Shown piece by piece: positions 1 through 8,611 of a DNA stretch of 62,187 nt. The stretch comes from Oscillospiraceae bacterium (GTDB taxonomy: Bacteria > Bacillota > Clostridia > Oscillospirales > CAG-272): positions 1 through 62,187 of the forward strand of contig SVTX01000006.1 of the NCBI GenBank assembly GCA_015063545.1, in the 5' to 3' direction. The position numbers and the translations under genes are program-made. The notes under the pieces were generated by a model that was not told where the DNA came from, ran no database searches, and saw only the letters and a program-made list of their open reading frames with translations. Numbering within the stretch: position 1 is the stretch's first letter; the number at the start of each line of letters is the position of its first letter.

Positions 1-1746
1 AAACAATACAACATATTCATCAATAGATGGAAATCTGTATAATAAAGATGCGACTGCATTGCTACAATATGCGAGCGGTAAAATAAATATCTCGTTTACT
101 ATCCCTAACGGAGTCACGAGCATAGGCTATTCTGCGTTCAGGCGTTGCAGTAGCCTTACGAGCATAGAAATCCCCGACAGTGTCACGAGCATAGGCAATT
201 CTGCGTTCTTTGGTTGCAGTAGCCTTACTAGCATAGAAATCCCCGACAGTGTCACGAGCATAGGCATTTCTGCGTTCTCTGGTTGCAGTAGCCTTACGAG
301 TGTTGTAATCGGTGATAGTGTCACGAGCACAGGCGATGATGCGTTCGATGGTTGCAGTAGCCTTACGAGTGTTGTAATCGGTGATAGTGTCACGAGCATA
401 GGCGTTTTTGCGTTCTCTGGTTGCAGTAGTCTTACGAGCGTTGTAATCCCCGACAGTGTCACGAGCATAGGCGATTTTGCGTTCTCTGGTTGCAGTAGTC
501 TTACGAGCGTTGTAATCCCCGACAGTGTCACGAGCATAGGCTATTCTGCGTTCAATGGTTGCAGTAGCCTTACTAGCATAGAAATCCCCGACAGTGTCAC
601 GAGCATAGGCATTTCTGCGTTCTATGGTTGCAGTAGCCTTACGAGTATAGTTGTTGATGAAAACAATACAACATATTCATCAATAGATGGAAATCTGTAT
701 AATAAAGATGCGACTGCATTGCTACAATATGCGAGCGGTAAAATAAATATCTCGTTTACTATCCCTAACGGAGTCACGAGCATAGGCGATTCTGCGTTCG
801 ATGGTTGCAGTAGCCTTACAAGCATAGAAATCCCCGACAGTGTCACGAGCATAGGCTATTCTGCGTTCTATGGTTGCGATGTTCTTACGAGTGTTGTAAT
901 CCCTGACGGAGTCACGAGTATAGGTGTTTTTGCTTTCAAAGGTTGCAGTAACCTTGCGATATACTGCGGAGCAGAATCGCAACCCGAAGATTGGAATGTG
1001 GATTGGAATCCCGATAACCGCCCCGTAGTTTGGGGATATTGTGAACATATACCCGGAGAACCGGTAGTTGAGAATAATATTGACGCAACGTGTGCATCTT
1101 CGGGATCCTATGATAGCGTAGTTTACTGTGTTGATTGCGGCAGAGAAATAAGCAGAACTACAACGACAGTGGATTCACTAGAACATAACTATAACGAAGA
1201 AAACACCTGTACAGTCTGTGGCTACTATCCTGGCAAAGGAGTAGCATTTACATACGACGAAACATCTGAGACGTACAGTGTAACCGATTATACAGGCAGC
1301 GAAACAAGTGTAATCATCCCTGCGACCTGCAATGGTAAGCCTGTTACGAGCATAAGCAATTCTGCATTCGGTGGTTGCTATAGTCTTACGAGCATAGAAA
1401 TCCCCGACAGTGTTACGAGCATAGGTGAAAGGGCATTCTCTGGTTGTATGCAGCTTAAAAGTATAGAGATTCCCGAGAGTGTGACGAGTATAGGAGATTT
1501 TGCGTTTGTTCTATGCAGTGGTCTTACTAGCGTTGTTTTCGAGGAAAACGGTCAGTTGACGAGCATAGGTGATTCTGCGTTCTCTGGTTGTAGTAAGCTT
1601 ACGAGCATAGTAATTCCCGACAGTGTCACGAGCATAGGCGAATTTGCTTTCAATAGTTGCAGTAGTCTTACGAGCATAATAATCCCCGACGGAGTCACGA
1701 GTATAGGCTCTTATGCGTTCGATGGTTGCAGTAGCCTTACGATATA
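1..1746 (+). repeat. Nested LRR-coding repeats: 69-base units inside a 660-base duplication
   Basis: Units of about 69 bases (23 codons) follow each other with very little divergence; several neighbouring units differ only in the two or three codons before and after the AF motif. A higher-order block repeats with a 660-base offset (position 1 equals position 661), identical for at least 126 bases before variation starts. The low divergence suggests recent unequal exchange or slippage. Confidence 0.9.
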
Positions 1747-1834
1747 TTGCGAAGCGGAATCCCAGCCCGAAGGTTGGGATGCGGGTTGGAATCCCGATAA
1801 CCGCCCCGTAGTTTGGGGATATAAGGGAGAATAA
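2..1834 (+). CDS. BspA-like leucine-rich-repeat surface protein, 5' end beyond the window
   Basis: The reading frame is open from the first complete codon, so only the C-terminal ~610 residues are seen; a TTG at 59 lies inside a repeat and is not a start. The protein is built of ~23-residue LRR_5 (BspA/Treponema pallidum type) units with a TSIG-x-x-AF-x-GCSSLTS-x-x-IPDSV pattern. The repeats are interrupted around 1045-1245 by a Cys-rich spacer (C-x2-CG near 1127-1140 and C-x2-CG near 1210-1221), and each half ends in a Pro/Trp-rich segment (NPDNRPVVWGY). Bases 1-126 recur exactly at 661-786, so a 660-base (220-residue) block was duplicated recently. The family is found on secreted or surface proteins that bind host or matrix ligands; signal peptide and anchor cannot be seen here. 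Confidence 0.9.
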   Translation, partial: NNTTYSSIDGNLYNKDATALLQYASGKINISFTIPNGVTSIGYSAFRRCSSLTSIEIPDSVTSIGNSAFFGCSSLTSIEIPDSVTSIGISAFSGCSSLTSVVIGDSVTSTGDDAFDGCSSLTSVVIGDSVTSIGVFAFSGCSSLTSVVIPDSVTSIGDFAFSGCSSLTSVVIPDSVTSIGYSAFNGCSSLTSIEIPDSVTSIGISAFYGCSSLTSIVVDENNTTYSSIDGNLYNKDATALLQYASGKINISFTIPNGVTSIGDSAFDGCSSLTSIEIPDSVTSIGYSAFYGCDVLTSVVIPDGVTSIGVFAFKGCSNLAIYCGAESQPEDWNVDWNPDNRPVVWGYCEHIPGEPVVENNIDATCASSGSYDSVVYCVDCGREISRTTTTVDSLEHNYNEENTCTVCGYYPGKGVAFTYDETSETYSVTDYTGSETSVIIPATCNGKPVTSISNSAFGGCYSLTSIEIPDSVTSIGERAFSGCMQLKSIEIPESVTSIGDFAFVLCSGLTSVVFEENGQLTSIGDSAFSGCSKLTSIVIPDSVTSIGEFAFNSCSSLTSIIIPDGVTSIGSYAFDGCSSLTIYCEAESQPEGWDAGWNPDNRPVVWGYKGE

Positions 1835-1839
1835 AGTGC

Positions 1840-1872
1840 AGAGTGCAGAATGCAGAATGCAAAGTGCAGAGT
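1840..1872. repeat. Short degenerate tandem repeat (TGCAGAA-like)
   Basis: Just past the stop codon, seven- to eight-base units (gtgcaga, atgcaga, aagtgcaga) are strung together. They directly precede the inverted-repeat element at 1876-2021, so the two may form one intergenic module. Confidence 0.6.
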
Positions 1873-1875
1873 TAG

Positions 1876-2021
1876 GCTTCCCCTTGAGGGGAAGCTCCTG
1901 CGGTAGCGGGTGATGAGGTGTAGGATGCGTAGCATCCGTTATAATCGCAAAGGGTACATCCTCATCCGTCTTTTGCTTCGCTTTCGCTCACAAAATCCAC
2001 CTTCCCCTACTTGGGGAAGGG
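1876..2021. repeat. Small palindromic intergenic element (MITE/REP-like)
   Basis: The segment is bounded by two similar small palindromes: CTTCCCC-TTGA-GGGGAAG at its left end and CCTTCCCC-TACTT-GGGGAAGG at its right end. It contains a third hairpin (GGATGC-gta-GCATCC at 1923-1937) and the inverted pair GATGAGG / CCTCATC. It holds no convincing gene. Ends of this style are common in intergenic repeats of gut Clostridia (recalled, not searched). Mobility is an inference. Confidence 0.55.
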
Positions 2022-2030
2022 TAGAAAAAC

Positions 2031-2063
2031 AAGGCGGCGCATCGCGCCGCCTTGTGTGTTTTT
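2031..2063. terminator. Two-way intrinsic terminator between the LRR gene and clpC
   Basis: A perfect ten-base GC-rich stem (AAGGCGGCGC / GCGCCGCCTT) with a three-base loop is flanked by a T-run on the right and an A-run on the left. It can therefore end transcripts from both converging genes. Confidence 0.85.
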
Positions 2064-4485
2064 ATGGTGCTTTTGATAAAACTACCTCATCATTCTCAAT
2101 CGTCAGTTTTGCCTTGCTTCCGGATTTCAGCTCGCCTGTTAGCAGCTTTTCGGATATTTTGTCCTCAATAAGATGCGTGATATTGCGCTTTATGGGACGC
2201 GCTCCGAGGTTGTCTGTATGAGAGATCTTTGCTATATGCTCGCAGACTGTATCATCGTACTCCAAAATTATCTTCATTTTTTTCATCTGCCCGACGAGGT
2301 TGTCGAGCAGATTTTTTGTTATTTCGCTCATGTCGTTAATATCAAGTCGCTTGAACACTATAATATTATCTACACGGTTGATAAATTCAGGTGAGAACGT
2401 CCGCTTTATCTCTGACAGGATTTCATTCTTTTCGCCCGAAAAATCCGATGCTTCCGACGCTCCGAAGCCAAGCAAATTTTTGCCTATCTTTCTCGCACCG
2501 ATATTTGAGGTCATGATTATGACTGTGTTTTTGAAATCCACTCTTCTTCCGCAACTGTCTGTAAGCACCCCGTCATCAAGTATCTGGAGTAGCACGTTGA
2601 ATATATCCGGGTGGGCTTTTTCTATTTCGTCAAGCAAAATGATAGAGTAGGGAGCACGCTTGACCTTTTCGGTCAGGTATCCGCCCTCGCCGTGACCTAT
2701 ATATCCGGGCGGCGCGCCGATGAGCTTGGATATACTGTGCTTTTCCATATATTCCGACATGTCAATCCGTATTATGGATCTCTCACTGCCAAACAGTGAT
2801 TTTGCAAGACATTTACACAGTTGTGTTTTTCCAACTCCCGTAGGGCCTGCAAAAATGAATGAGCCTATCGGGCGGGATGGATCTTTCAGTCCTGTTCTGC
2901 CTCTGCGAATAGCGCGTGATAGCTCCAGAATAGCTTGATCCTGACCTATTATCTGCTCGGATAGCTCCGAGGACAGGTTCAGTAGCTTTTGGGAATCCTT
3001 TTGCATGATCTTGGAGACGGGAATCCCCGTTTGCTTTGTTATCACGTCTGCTATATCCTTTTGCCGCAGAACAGATAATTTCTTTTTTTGTGACTGTTCG
3101 TTTGAGCTTTCGTCCTCAAGCTCTTTTACTATTTGAAGCTCTCTTTGACGTATTGCGGCGGCTGATTCAAAGTCATTGTTCATAACGGCGGCTTGCTTTT
3201 TATCAAGGGAGCTTTTAAGCTCCTTTTCAAGCTTGTCTGCGCGGCTTTGCCGTTTGAGTTCCTTGAGCTTTAGGGCGGAGGCCGCCTCGTCAAGCACGTC
3301 TATGGCTTTGTCGGGTAAAAATCTGTCGTTTATATATCTGCTTGACATATCAACTGCGGCAATCAACGCCTCGTCGGATATTTTCAGCGAATGGTGAAGC
3401 TCGTATTTTGGGCGAATTCCTTTGAGTATCTCCAGAGTTTCGGTTCGGTTTGTCTGACGCACCGTGATAGCTTGAAATCGCCTCTCAAGAGCCGCGTCTT
3501 TTTCGATGTGCTTTCGATATTCTTCGATGGTGGTCGCGCCTATTATCTGTATCTCACCTCTGGACAGGGCGGGCTTTATGATATTTGCCGCGTCAAGCGC
3601 TCCTTCAGCAGCACCCGCGCCGACTATGGTGTGTATCTCGTCTATGAACAAAATAATATTTCCGTGAGCCTCTACCTCGCCTATAAGATCTTTTAGCCTC
3701 TCCTCAAACTCACCTCTGTATTTTGCTCCCGATATCATGCGTGACAGATCCACCGATATTATGCGTTTCAGTATCAGCGGAGAGGGAACTTTTCCTTCGG
3801 ATATTTTGCTCGCCAGTCCTTCCACTATAGCCGTTTTTCCAACTCCCGGTTCGCCGATGAGGCAGGGGTTGTTTTTTGTTTTGCGGCACAGAATTCTTAT
3901 CAGCCGTTCTGTTTCTTCTGCCCGCCCGATGATACTGTCTGTTTTTCCAAATGATGCAAGATGTGTAAGATCCTTACCGTATTTTTGCAATGCGGGAAGC
4001 TCTGAATCGTATATATCGTCATCATACGTTTGCGGCTTTGTTGCAGCGGGAGATGAGCTTATAAAATGCTCGACATCGTTTTTTATTCCCAGCCCCGACA
4101 CACCGAGACTTTCAAGGATCCTTGTAGCTACGCAACCGTCTTCACTTATCAGTGAGAGCAAAATGTGCTCGCTTCCAACGAATGATTGCCCGAATTTTGC
4201 CGCCTGTACCGATGCTCCGTCAACTATCTTAGCCGCCAAGGGAGTGAACTCTGCCGATGTTGTTTTTATATGTTTCTTTTGCGAGTTAAGACTTTTTATT
4301 TTTTGTATAACAGCTGTTTCATCAGCACCGCGCGCCTTTAAAATTTCTGATGCCACGGTTTGAGGGGTTTTCATTATTGCAAGCAGAATATGCTCGCTTC
4401 CGATAAAATTGTGCCCAAACTCATCCGCTACTGTACGCACGGTATCAATGACGAGTTGCGCTTTTTTTGTGAATTGAAAAGCCAT
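2062..4485 (-). CDS. clpC: ATP-dependent Clp protease ATP-binding subunit ClpC
   Basis: An 807-residue class I Hsp100 unfoldase that feeds substrates to ClpP; clpP itself is at 23828-24433. Two Clp_N repeats fill the first ~150 residues. AAA+ module 1 has Walker [10 protein letters not shown] and Walker [10 protein letters not shown] middle region carries a UVR-type motif ([12 protein letters not shown]). AAA+ module 2 has GPTGVGKTQ and LLDEIEKAH, followed by the ClpP-docking loop motif LGF. Length and order are normal for ClpC. It is last in the mcsA-mcsB-clpC operon, 19 bases behind mcsB, and starts at an ATG behind an AAGGA site. CtsR, which usually heads this operon in Bacillota, is absent. 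Confidence 0.97.
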   Translation of the reverse strand: MAFQFTKKAQLVIDTVRTVADEFGHNFIGSEHILLAIMKTPQTVASEILKARGADETAVIQKIKSLNSQKKHIKTTSAEFTPLAAKIVDGASVQAAKFGQSFVGSEHILLSLISEDGCVATRILESLGVSGLGIKNDVEHFISSSPAATKPQTYDDDIYDSELPALQKYGKDLTHLASFGKTDSIIGRAEETERLIRILCRKTKNNPCLIGEPGVGKTAIVEGLASKISEGKVPSPLILKRIISVDLSRMISGAKYRGEFEERLKDLIGEVEAHGNIILFIDEIHTIVGAGAAEGALDAANIIKPALSRGEIQIIGATTIEEYRKHIEKDAALERRFQAITVRQTNRTETLEILKGIRPKYELHHSLKISDEALIAAVDMSSRYINDRFLPDKAIDVLDEAASALKLKELKRQSRADKLEKELKSSLDKKQAAVMNNDFESAAAIRQRELQIVKELEDESSNEQSQKKKLSVLRQKDIADVITKQTGIPVSKIMQKDSQKLLNLSSELSEQIIGQDQAILELSRAIRRGRTGLKDPSRPIGSFIFAGPTGVGKTQLCKCLAKSLFGSERSIIRIDMSEYMEKHSISKLIGAPPGYIGHGEGGYLTEKVKRAPYSIILLDEIEKAHPDIFNVLLQILDDGVLTDSCGRRVDFKNTVIIMTSNIGARKIGKNLLGFGASEASDFSGEKNEILSEIKRTFSPEFINRVDNIIVFKRLDINDMSEITKNLLDNLVGQMKKMKIILEYDDTVCEHIAKISHTDNLGARPIKRNITHLIEDKISEKLLTGELKSGSKAKLTIENDEVVLSKAP

Positions 4486-4504
4486 ATTTAATCATCCTTG
4501 AATT

Positions 4505-5551
4505 TTATGTACAAGCTGACATGGCGGTTTGTTTTGGCAGAGCTTGCAGAGTGCGCCTTACAAATTCTGCACGGTACGCATCAAGCTCGGGGCTTGAGTT
4601 TATTTCCTTTTTTGAATTGGCTATAAGTGATGCTGATAAGCCCTCGAACAGAATAGAGTTCAAAACCGTCGTGTCAATACTTTGAGGAAGCATATTTTTA
4701 CATCCTGCCGACATGCAAAGGCGTAGCTGAGAGGTATAAGAAATAAGATCCGCCTCGGAGAGATATCCCGAATATGACAAGCTTCCCAATGCTCGGGATG
4801 CTCTCTCGGCTATGTTAAAAATTGTAGCCGAGTTATACGCTTTTAATTCTTCTTTTTCAAGATTTACTATTTCAAGCATGAATTTATCAAATTTATTCAC
4901 CGCATCGTCCTCGCTTTCTCCACGCGGGGGAGAGTAGGACATTATGTATATATCTCCGAAATCTTTGTTTGAAAATATGGGATATACGGAAATGTTGCAA
5001 TTTGCAAGCGCGGCGCAAACAGAACCGAGCTTGTTCGCCGCGCTAAGACACGGCAGATAGAGAGCGCAGCTTATTCTTGTACCCGAACCGCACAGATGTT
5101 CAAATGGTGAAAGATATCCTATATTTTTGTCATAAGCGAAATCAAATTCCGAATCAAGAAGATGCTCCGCCGAGCTTGATATTTTGTGCGCATCACGAAT
5201 GCATGCGCCCGGAAGAATGGCATATATATTTATGAGATTTGCACCGCCAAATGAAACGCTGAGGCTGCAAGGCTCATTAAAGAATATTGCCCGTTCGCCT
5301 GCATATGAGCAAAAGTCCGAATCAACGTACTGCTTTTCACAGTATGACAGAGCGAGGAGCTTGTTGTTTTTTTGGATTTGCTGAATACGAAAGCCGTTCT
5401 TTTTCAGTAACGCTTCGGCTCGTGCTATTACCGTTGCCGTTTTTTCGGTGTTTTTGTATGCAAACGGCACTCCCGCAATATTACGTGTGTATGTAAACTT
5501 TGAAAAAAGTATATTTTCCGACAAGTTGCCGTCGGTATTAAACCATGACAT
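4505..5551 (-). CDS. mcsB: McsB-like protein arginine kinase family protein, probably a pseudokinase
   Basis: The 348-residue protein aligns along its length with McsB, which phosphorylates arginines to mark proteins for ClpCP. Its position between mcsA and clpC supports the assignment. The active-site motifs are altered. The family's SSRIRLARN is FSKFTYTRN here (residues ~16-24), so two nucleotide-binding arginines are gone. The catalytic Cys in YLTSCPTNVGTGLRAS is replaced by Phe (F150 in GYLSPFEHLCGSGTRIS). The NEED-x-IR loop reads NEPCSLS (residues 92-98). The RG-x-x-GE segment has no arginine (residues ~189-200). It is probably inactive as a kinase and may act as an adaptor or phosphoarginine reader. 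ATG start with an AGGA site. Confidence 0.85.
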   Translation of the reverse strand: MSWFNTDGNLSENILFSKFTYTRNIAGVPFAYKNTEKTATVIARAEALLKKNGFRIQQIQKNNKLLALSYCEKQYVDSDFCSYAGERAIFFNEPCSLSVSFGGANLINIYAILPGACIRDAHKISSSAEHLLDSEFDFAYDKNIGYLSPFEHLCGSGTRISCALYLPCLSAANKLGSVCAALANCNISVYPIFSNKDFGDIYIMSYSPPRGESEDDAVNKFDKFMLEIVNLEKEELKAYNSATIFNIAERASRALGSLSYSGYLSEADLISYTSQLRLCMSAGCKNMLPQSIDTTVLNSILFEGLSASLIANSKKEINSSPELDAYRAEFVRRTLQALPKQTAMSACT

Positions 5552-5566
5552 TCTGTATATCCTTTC

Positions 5567-6052
5567 TTAGCTTATTTTTTTATTTTCCAGTGATTTGATC
5601 TCATCGCGCACCGAGATTGCTTTTTCATAGTCCTGAACCGCAATGGCCTGAGCCAGCATTTGATTAAGATGGTCCAGACTTTTAGCTTTGTCTATTTCTG
5701 CCCTTATACGTCTTGGCATACGCATAGCCGAGTCGGAACGCGACAGAAGAATTTTTACAGCACAAATCGGACATCCGAACATACCGGTTTCATGCATTTC
5801 GCTATAGGGCGTTTTGCAGCTTGGACATGAGCTTTTTCTGTCGCAATCGGGTATGTACCAAAATGGTTTTTCGTGAGAGTGGATAGATAGCGCGGGGGAG
5901 AAGATGGTTTTTGGGGAATTTTCATTTTGTGACAGAGAAGCGGAGACCGAACTACCTGCAGACGCGCACAAGGCGCATAGCGAATGGTTGGTTCCTTCCG
6001 TGTCGGTAAAGAAAACGGTGGGGGTTTTATTCTTACATTTTTCGCAAAGCAT
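5567..6052 (-). CDS. mcsA: McsA-like zinc-binding adaptor with UVR motif
   Basis: 161 residues. Cys pairs occur at the N-terminus (CEKCKNK, CALC) and in the middle (CPSC, CPIC), as expected for the zinc fingers of McsA. The C-terminal UVR helix pair (LNQMLAQAIAVQDYEKAIS) also matches. McsA activates McsB and binds ClpC in Bacillus-type bacteria. It is the first gene of the operon, with an AAAGG site 7 bases before the ATG. No CtsR-type operator was recognised upstream, so the control of this stress operon is unclear. Confidence 0.9.
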   Translation of the reverse strand: MLCEKCKNKTPTVFFTDTEGTNHSLCALCASAGSSVSASLSQNENSPKTIFSPALSIHSHEKPFWYIPDCDRKSSCPSCKTPYSEMHETGMFGCPICAVKILLSRSDSAMRMPRRIRAEIDKAKSLDHLNQMLAQAIAVQDYEKAISVRDEIKSLENKKIS

Positions 6053-6186
6053 TTTTTACCTTTCCTTTCATTTTTTATTCTTTTGCTTGTCCAAAATATA
6101 TTTTACAACACGCAAAGAGAAAAAAATGTCACAATGCGTAGGAATGAAAAAAATAAATATTCGTGCAAAGAATTTTTTATATTGCG

Positions 6187-6215
6187 TTGACAAAATGTGT
6201 AAATTGGGTTATAAT
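6187..6215 (+). promoter_or_regulatory. Sigma-A promoter of the decarboxylase operon
   Basis: A perfect TTGACA (6187-6192) and TATAAT (6210-6215) are separated by 17 bases. A second TATAAT lies at 6221-6226. The leader runs ~70 bases to the first start codon and has a good GGAGG site. Confidence 0.9.
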
Positions 6216-6286
6216 TAGATTATAATTGGGGGAGAAGGTTTTCTTATACCCCCGGAGGTATTGATTATAAAAAACGGAGGCTGTAA

Positions 6287-7612
6287 ATGAACAAAAATTC
6301 GACAGTTGGAAATGAGAAAATTGCGAGTCTTTTCGATGCCGGAACGTTTGTGGAAATGGGAGCATACATCAAAAGATGCGGTTCCTCCGACACATATGAC
6401 GGAATTATCTGCGGATACGGCGCGGTATCGGGCAAGCTGACATTTGCTTTTGTGCAGGACAGCGACAGACTCAAGGGAGCATTTGACTCCACGGGCGCCA
6501 AAAAGATCGAGATGCTTTACGATGCTGCGATTAAAAACGGAGCGCCTGTTGTAGGTGTGTTTGACAGTGCCGGCGCGGTAGTTCTTGACGGAAGCGCAAC
6601 GCTCGCGGCATACGGCAGATTTATGAGCTGTGTGTCAAAGGCATCCGGAGTGGTTCCTCAAATAGCGATAATTGACGGTGCGTGTACAGGAATGGCACTT
6701 GTAACAGCAGCCATGTTTGATGTGGTTATATCTGTTGAAGGTAAGGCTATCACATATATTACACCTGAATCCAAAAAGGAAAAGTCTATCAAGATAGCTG
6801 TTAAAGCGGAAGACGAGAGCCGTGCGATTGCAGCGGCGCGTGAGCTTGTTGAGGTCCTTCCTCAGAACAACAAAGACAGCGCTTGTGTAATGAGTGGCGA
6901 TGATGCGTCCCGCGCGGTATCTGTCAGCGGACTTACAGGTGCAGAGCTTGTGAGTGCGGTATGTGATAACGGAAAGTTTATACAGCTTTACGCGGATATG
7001 GCGGAGTGTATAACGGTAGGACTTGCATTCTTTGGCGGTCAGCTTTGCGGAGTGGTTGCTTCCAATACAAATTCCAAGAAGAACGGCAAGCTTTGCGGTT
7101 GCGGAGCAAAGAAGGCGGCAGAAATGATAAGCTTCTGTGACAGATTCGGTATTCCCGTTCTTACGTTGGTTGATTCCATCGGTTTTGCAGACTGCGAAAA
7201 GAGCGAGGCATTTGCCGCATTGGCATCTGCGTATATCGGGGCAACTTGTGCTAAGGTATCCGTTGTAGTCGGAAAGGCATACGGTGCGTCATTCACGCTC
7301 CTCGGTTCAAAATCCGTGGGTGCTGATATCGAGTATGCTCTTGAGGATTCCGTAATAAGTGTTATGTCACCCGAAAGTGCGGTTGCATTCCTTATGAACG
7401 ACGAGATAACCAAGGATAAGTCCAGAGCAGACGTTGAGGCTGAGTGGTGCGAGAAATACGCATCTGCGGTATGTGCGGCAGAGAAGGGAGATATCGACGA
7501 TATTATTCCCGAGTCCGAGCTTCGCGCGAGAGTTTGCTCAGCGCTTTATATGCTCGCCGTTAAAGCAGACGGTCAGCCTGAGAGAAAATATCCCAGAACA
7601 CCTCTTGCTTGA
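6287..7612 (+). CDS. Short, divergent acyl-CoA carboxyltransferase subunit (MmdA/12S-like)
   Basis: 441 residues with the two crotonase-like lobes of biotin-dependent acyl-CoA carboxyltransferases, such as methylmalonyl-CoA decarboxylase alpha or the 12S part of transcarboxylase. The start resembles the family (EKIASLFDAGTFVEMGAY). Lobe 1 has GVVPQIAIIDGACTGMAL, where the family has a GPCAGGA-type oxyanion loop. Lobe 2 has the expected FCDRFGIPVLTLVD and KAYGASFTLLGSK. It is ~70 residues shorter than usual, and the GGIIRHGAKLLYAY segment is replaced, so the substrate is uncertain. First gene of a five-gene operon; GGAGG precedes the ATG. Its stop overlaps an ATG of the next frame (TGATG). Confidence 0.85.
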   Translation: MNKNSTVGNEKIASLFDAGTFVEMGAYIKRCGSSDTYDGIICGYGAVSGKLTFAFVQDSDRLKGAFDSTGAKKIEMLYDAAIKNGAPVVGVFDSAGAVVLDGSATLAAYGRFMSCVSKASGVVPQIAIIDGACTGMALVTAAMFDVVISVEGKAITYITPESKKEKSIKIAVKAEDESRAIAAARELVEVLPQNNKDSACVMSGDDASRAVSVSGLTGAELVSAVCDNGKFIQLYADMAECITVGLAFFGGQLCGVVASNTNSKKNGKLCGCGAKKAAEMISFCDRFGIPVLTLVDSIGFADCEKSEAFAALASAYIGATCAKVSVVVGKAYGASFTLLGSKSVGADIEYALEDSVISVMSPESAVAFLMNDEITKDKSRADVEAEWCEKYASAVCAAEKGDIDDIIPESELRARVCSALYMLAVKADGQPERKYPRTPLA

Positions 7613-7623
7613 TGGAGGATGAA

Positions 7624-8157
7624 ATGAAGAATAAGAAGATCATGAAAATAACTGCGCTGGTATTGGCGTGCATGTTTCTGATTTCGATATGCGCGATCAG
7701 CACGCTTGCCGCAGAACCTGCGCAGGCATCTCAAAGCGCAGGAGACGGACTTGATAAAGTTAAAGGCGGCGACATTGGTTTATCGGAACGTGTTGAATTT
7801 GCTTTGCAGGGAACCGCAACAGGACTGATAATGGTATTTGCCGTTCTTGCACTCTTGGCAATAGTTGTATCTCTCTCCAAAGTAATACTTTACGATATGC
7901 CCAGAAAGGCGCGTGAAAGCGCCGCGGCAGAGGCAAAGGCAGAGCAGGAGAAGGAAAAGGCAATAATGGCGCAAACAGCGCCCGCAGCACCCCCCGCAGC
8001 CCCTGTTGTTCAGAACGATGATGAAGAGCTTATCGCGGTGATCACTGCGGCAATAGCGGCGGCTATTGAGGGTGGAGAATACGGCAGCGAATTTGCAAGC
8101 GGATTTAGAGTAGTATCCTTCAAACGCGTAGAGACAAACGCATGGAACAAAAGATAA
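7624..8157 (+). CDS. Decarboxylase sodium pump small membrane subunit (OadG family)
   Basis: About 178 residues. An N-terminal signal-like hydrophobic segment is followed by a single strong membrane span (LIMVFAVLALLAIVVSL), an Ala/Glu/Pro linker and the typical OadG tail (DDEELIAVITAAIAAAIEGG ... FRVVSFKRV). OadG holds the carboxyltransferase and biotin carrier to the membrane pump. The ATG at 7624 sits five bases after GGAGG; an ATG at 7612 that overlaps the previous stop is an alternative. Confidence 0.85.
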   Translation: MKNKKIMKITALVLACMFLISICAISTLAAEPAQASQSAGDGLDKVKGGDIGLSERVEFALQGTATGLIMVFAVLALLAIVVSLSKVILYDMPRKARESAAAEAKAEQEKEKAIMAQTAPAAPPAAPVVQNDDEELIAVITAAIAAAIEGGEYGSEFASGFRVVSFKRVETNAWNKR

Positions 8158-8184
8158 TACAGATAGAAAGGTTTGGACTTGAAA

Positions 8185-8574
8185 ATGAAAAGATTTAACG
8201 TAACCGTAAACGGTGTAACATATGACGTAGTAGTTGAAGAGGTCGGCGGCGCTCCTGCTGCTCCTGTTGCAGCACCCGCACCCACAGCAGCCCCCGTAGC
8301 AGCACCTGCTGCAGCACCCAAGGCTGCACCCGCTGCTCCTAAGGCAACAGGCGCGCAGGGCGCTATAAAAGTTACTGCTCCCATGCCCGGAACTATTATG
8401 AAGGTTAACGTATCCGCAGGCGCGGCAGTAAAGAAGGGAGACGTTCTTTGCGTGCTTGAGGCTATGAAGATGGAAAATGACATTTGTGCTCCCGAGGACG
8501 GCACCGTAGCTTCTGTAAACGTACAGAAGGGAGCATCTGTAAATACAGACGAGGTTCTTGTAACTCTTAACTGA
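8185..8574 (+). CDS. Biotin carboxyl carrier protein of the decarboxylase
   Basis: About 129 residues: a short N-terminal region (MKRFNVTVNGVTYDV), an Ala/Pro-rich flexible linker, then a lipoyl/biotinyl domain with the biotinylation motif EAMKMEND, whose second Lys side of MKM carries biotin. It shuttles carboxybiotin between the carboxyltransferases and the OadB pump. A TTG at 8173 gives a slightly longer frame, but the ATG at 8185 gives the usual family N-terminus. Confidence 0.95.
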   Translation: MKRFNVTVNGVTYDVVVEEVGGAPAAPVAAPAPTAAPVAAPAAAPKAAPAAPKATGAQGAIKVTAPMPGTIMKVNVSAGAAVKKGDVLCVLEAMKMENDICAPEDGTVASVNVQKGASVNTDEVLVTLN

Positions 8575-8611
8575 TAAAATTCCCAAATTCTGATGAAAGG
8601 AAAATGAAATA

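Noticed and set aside
127-1048. Open frames on the minus strand across the LRR repeats (up to 136 residues)
   Set aside because: They are the mirror of the 69-base coding repeats and have no ribosome sites or independent protein character.
6053-6186. CtsR-type operator before mcsA
   Set aside because: No tandem TTTGACC/GGTCAAA heptads were seen, and ctsR is absent from the operon.
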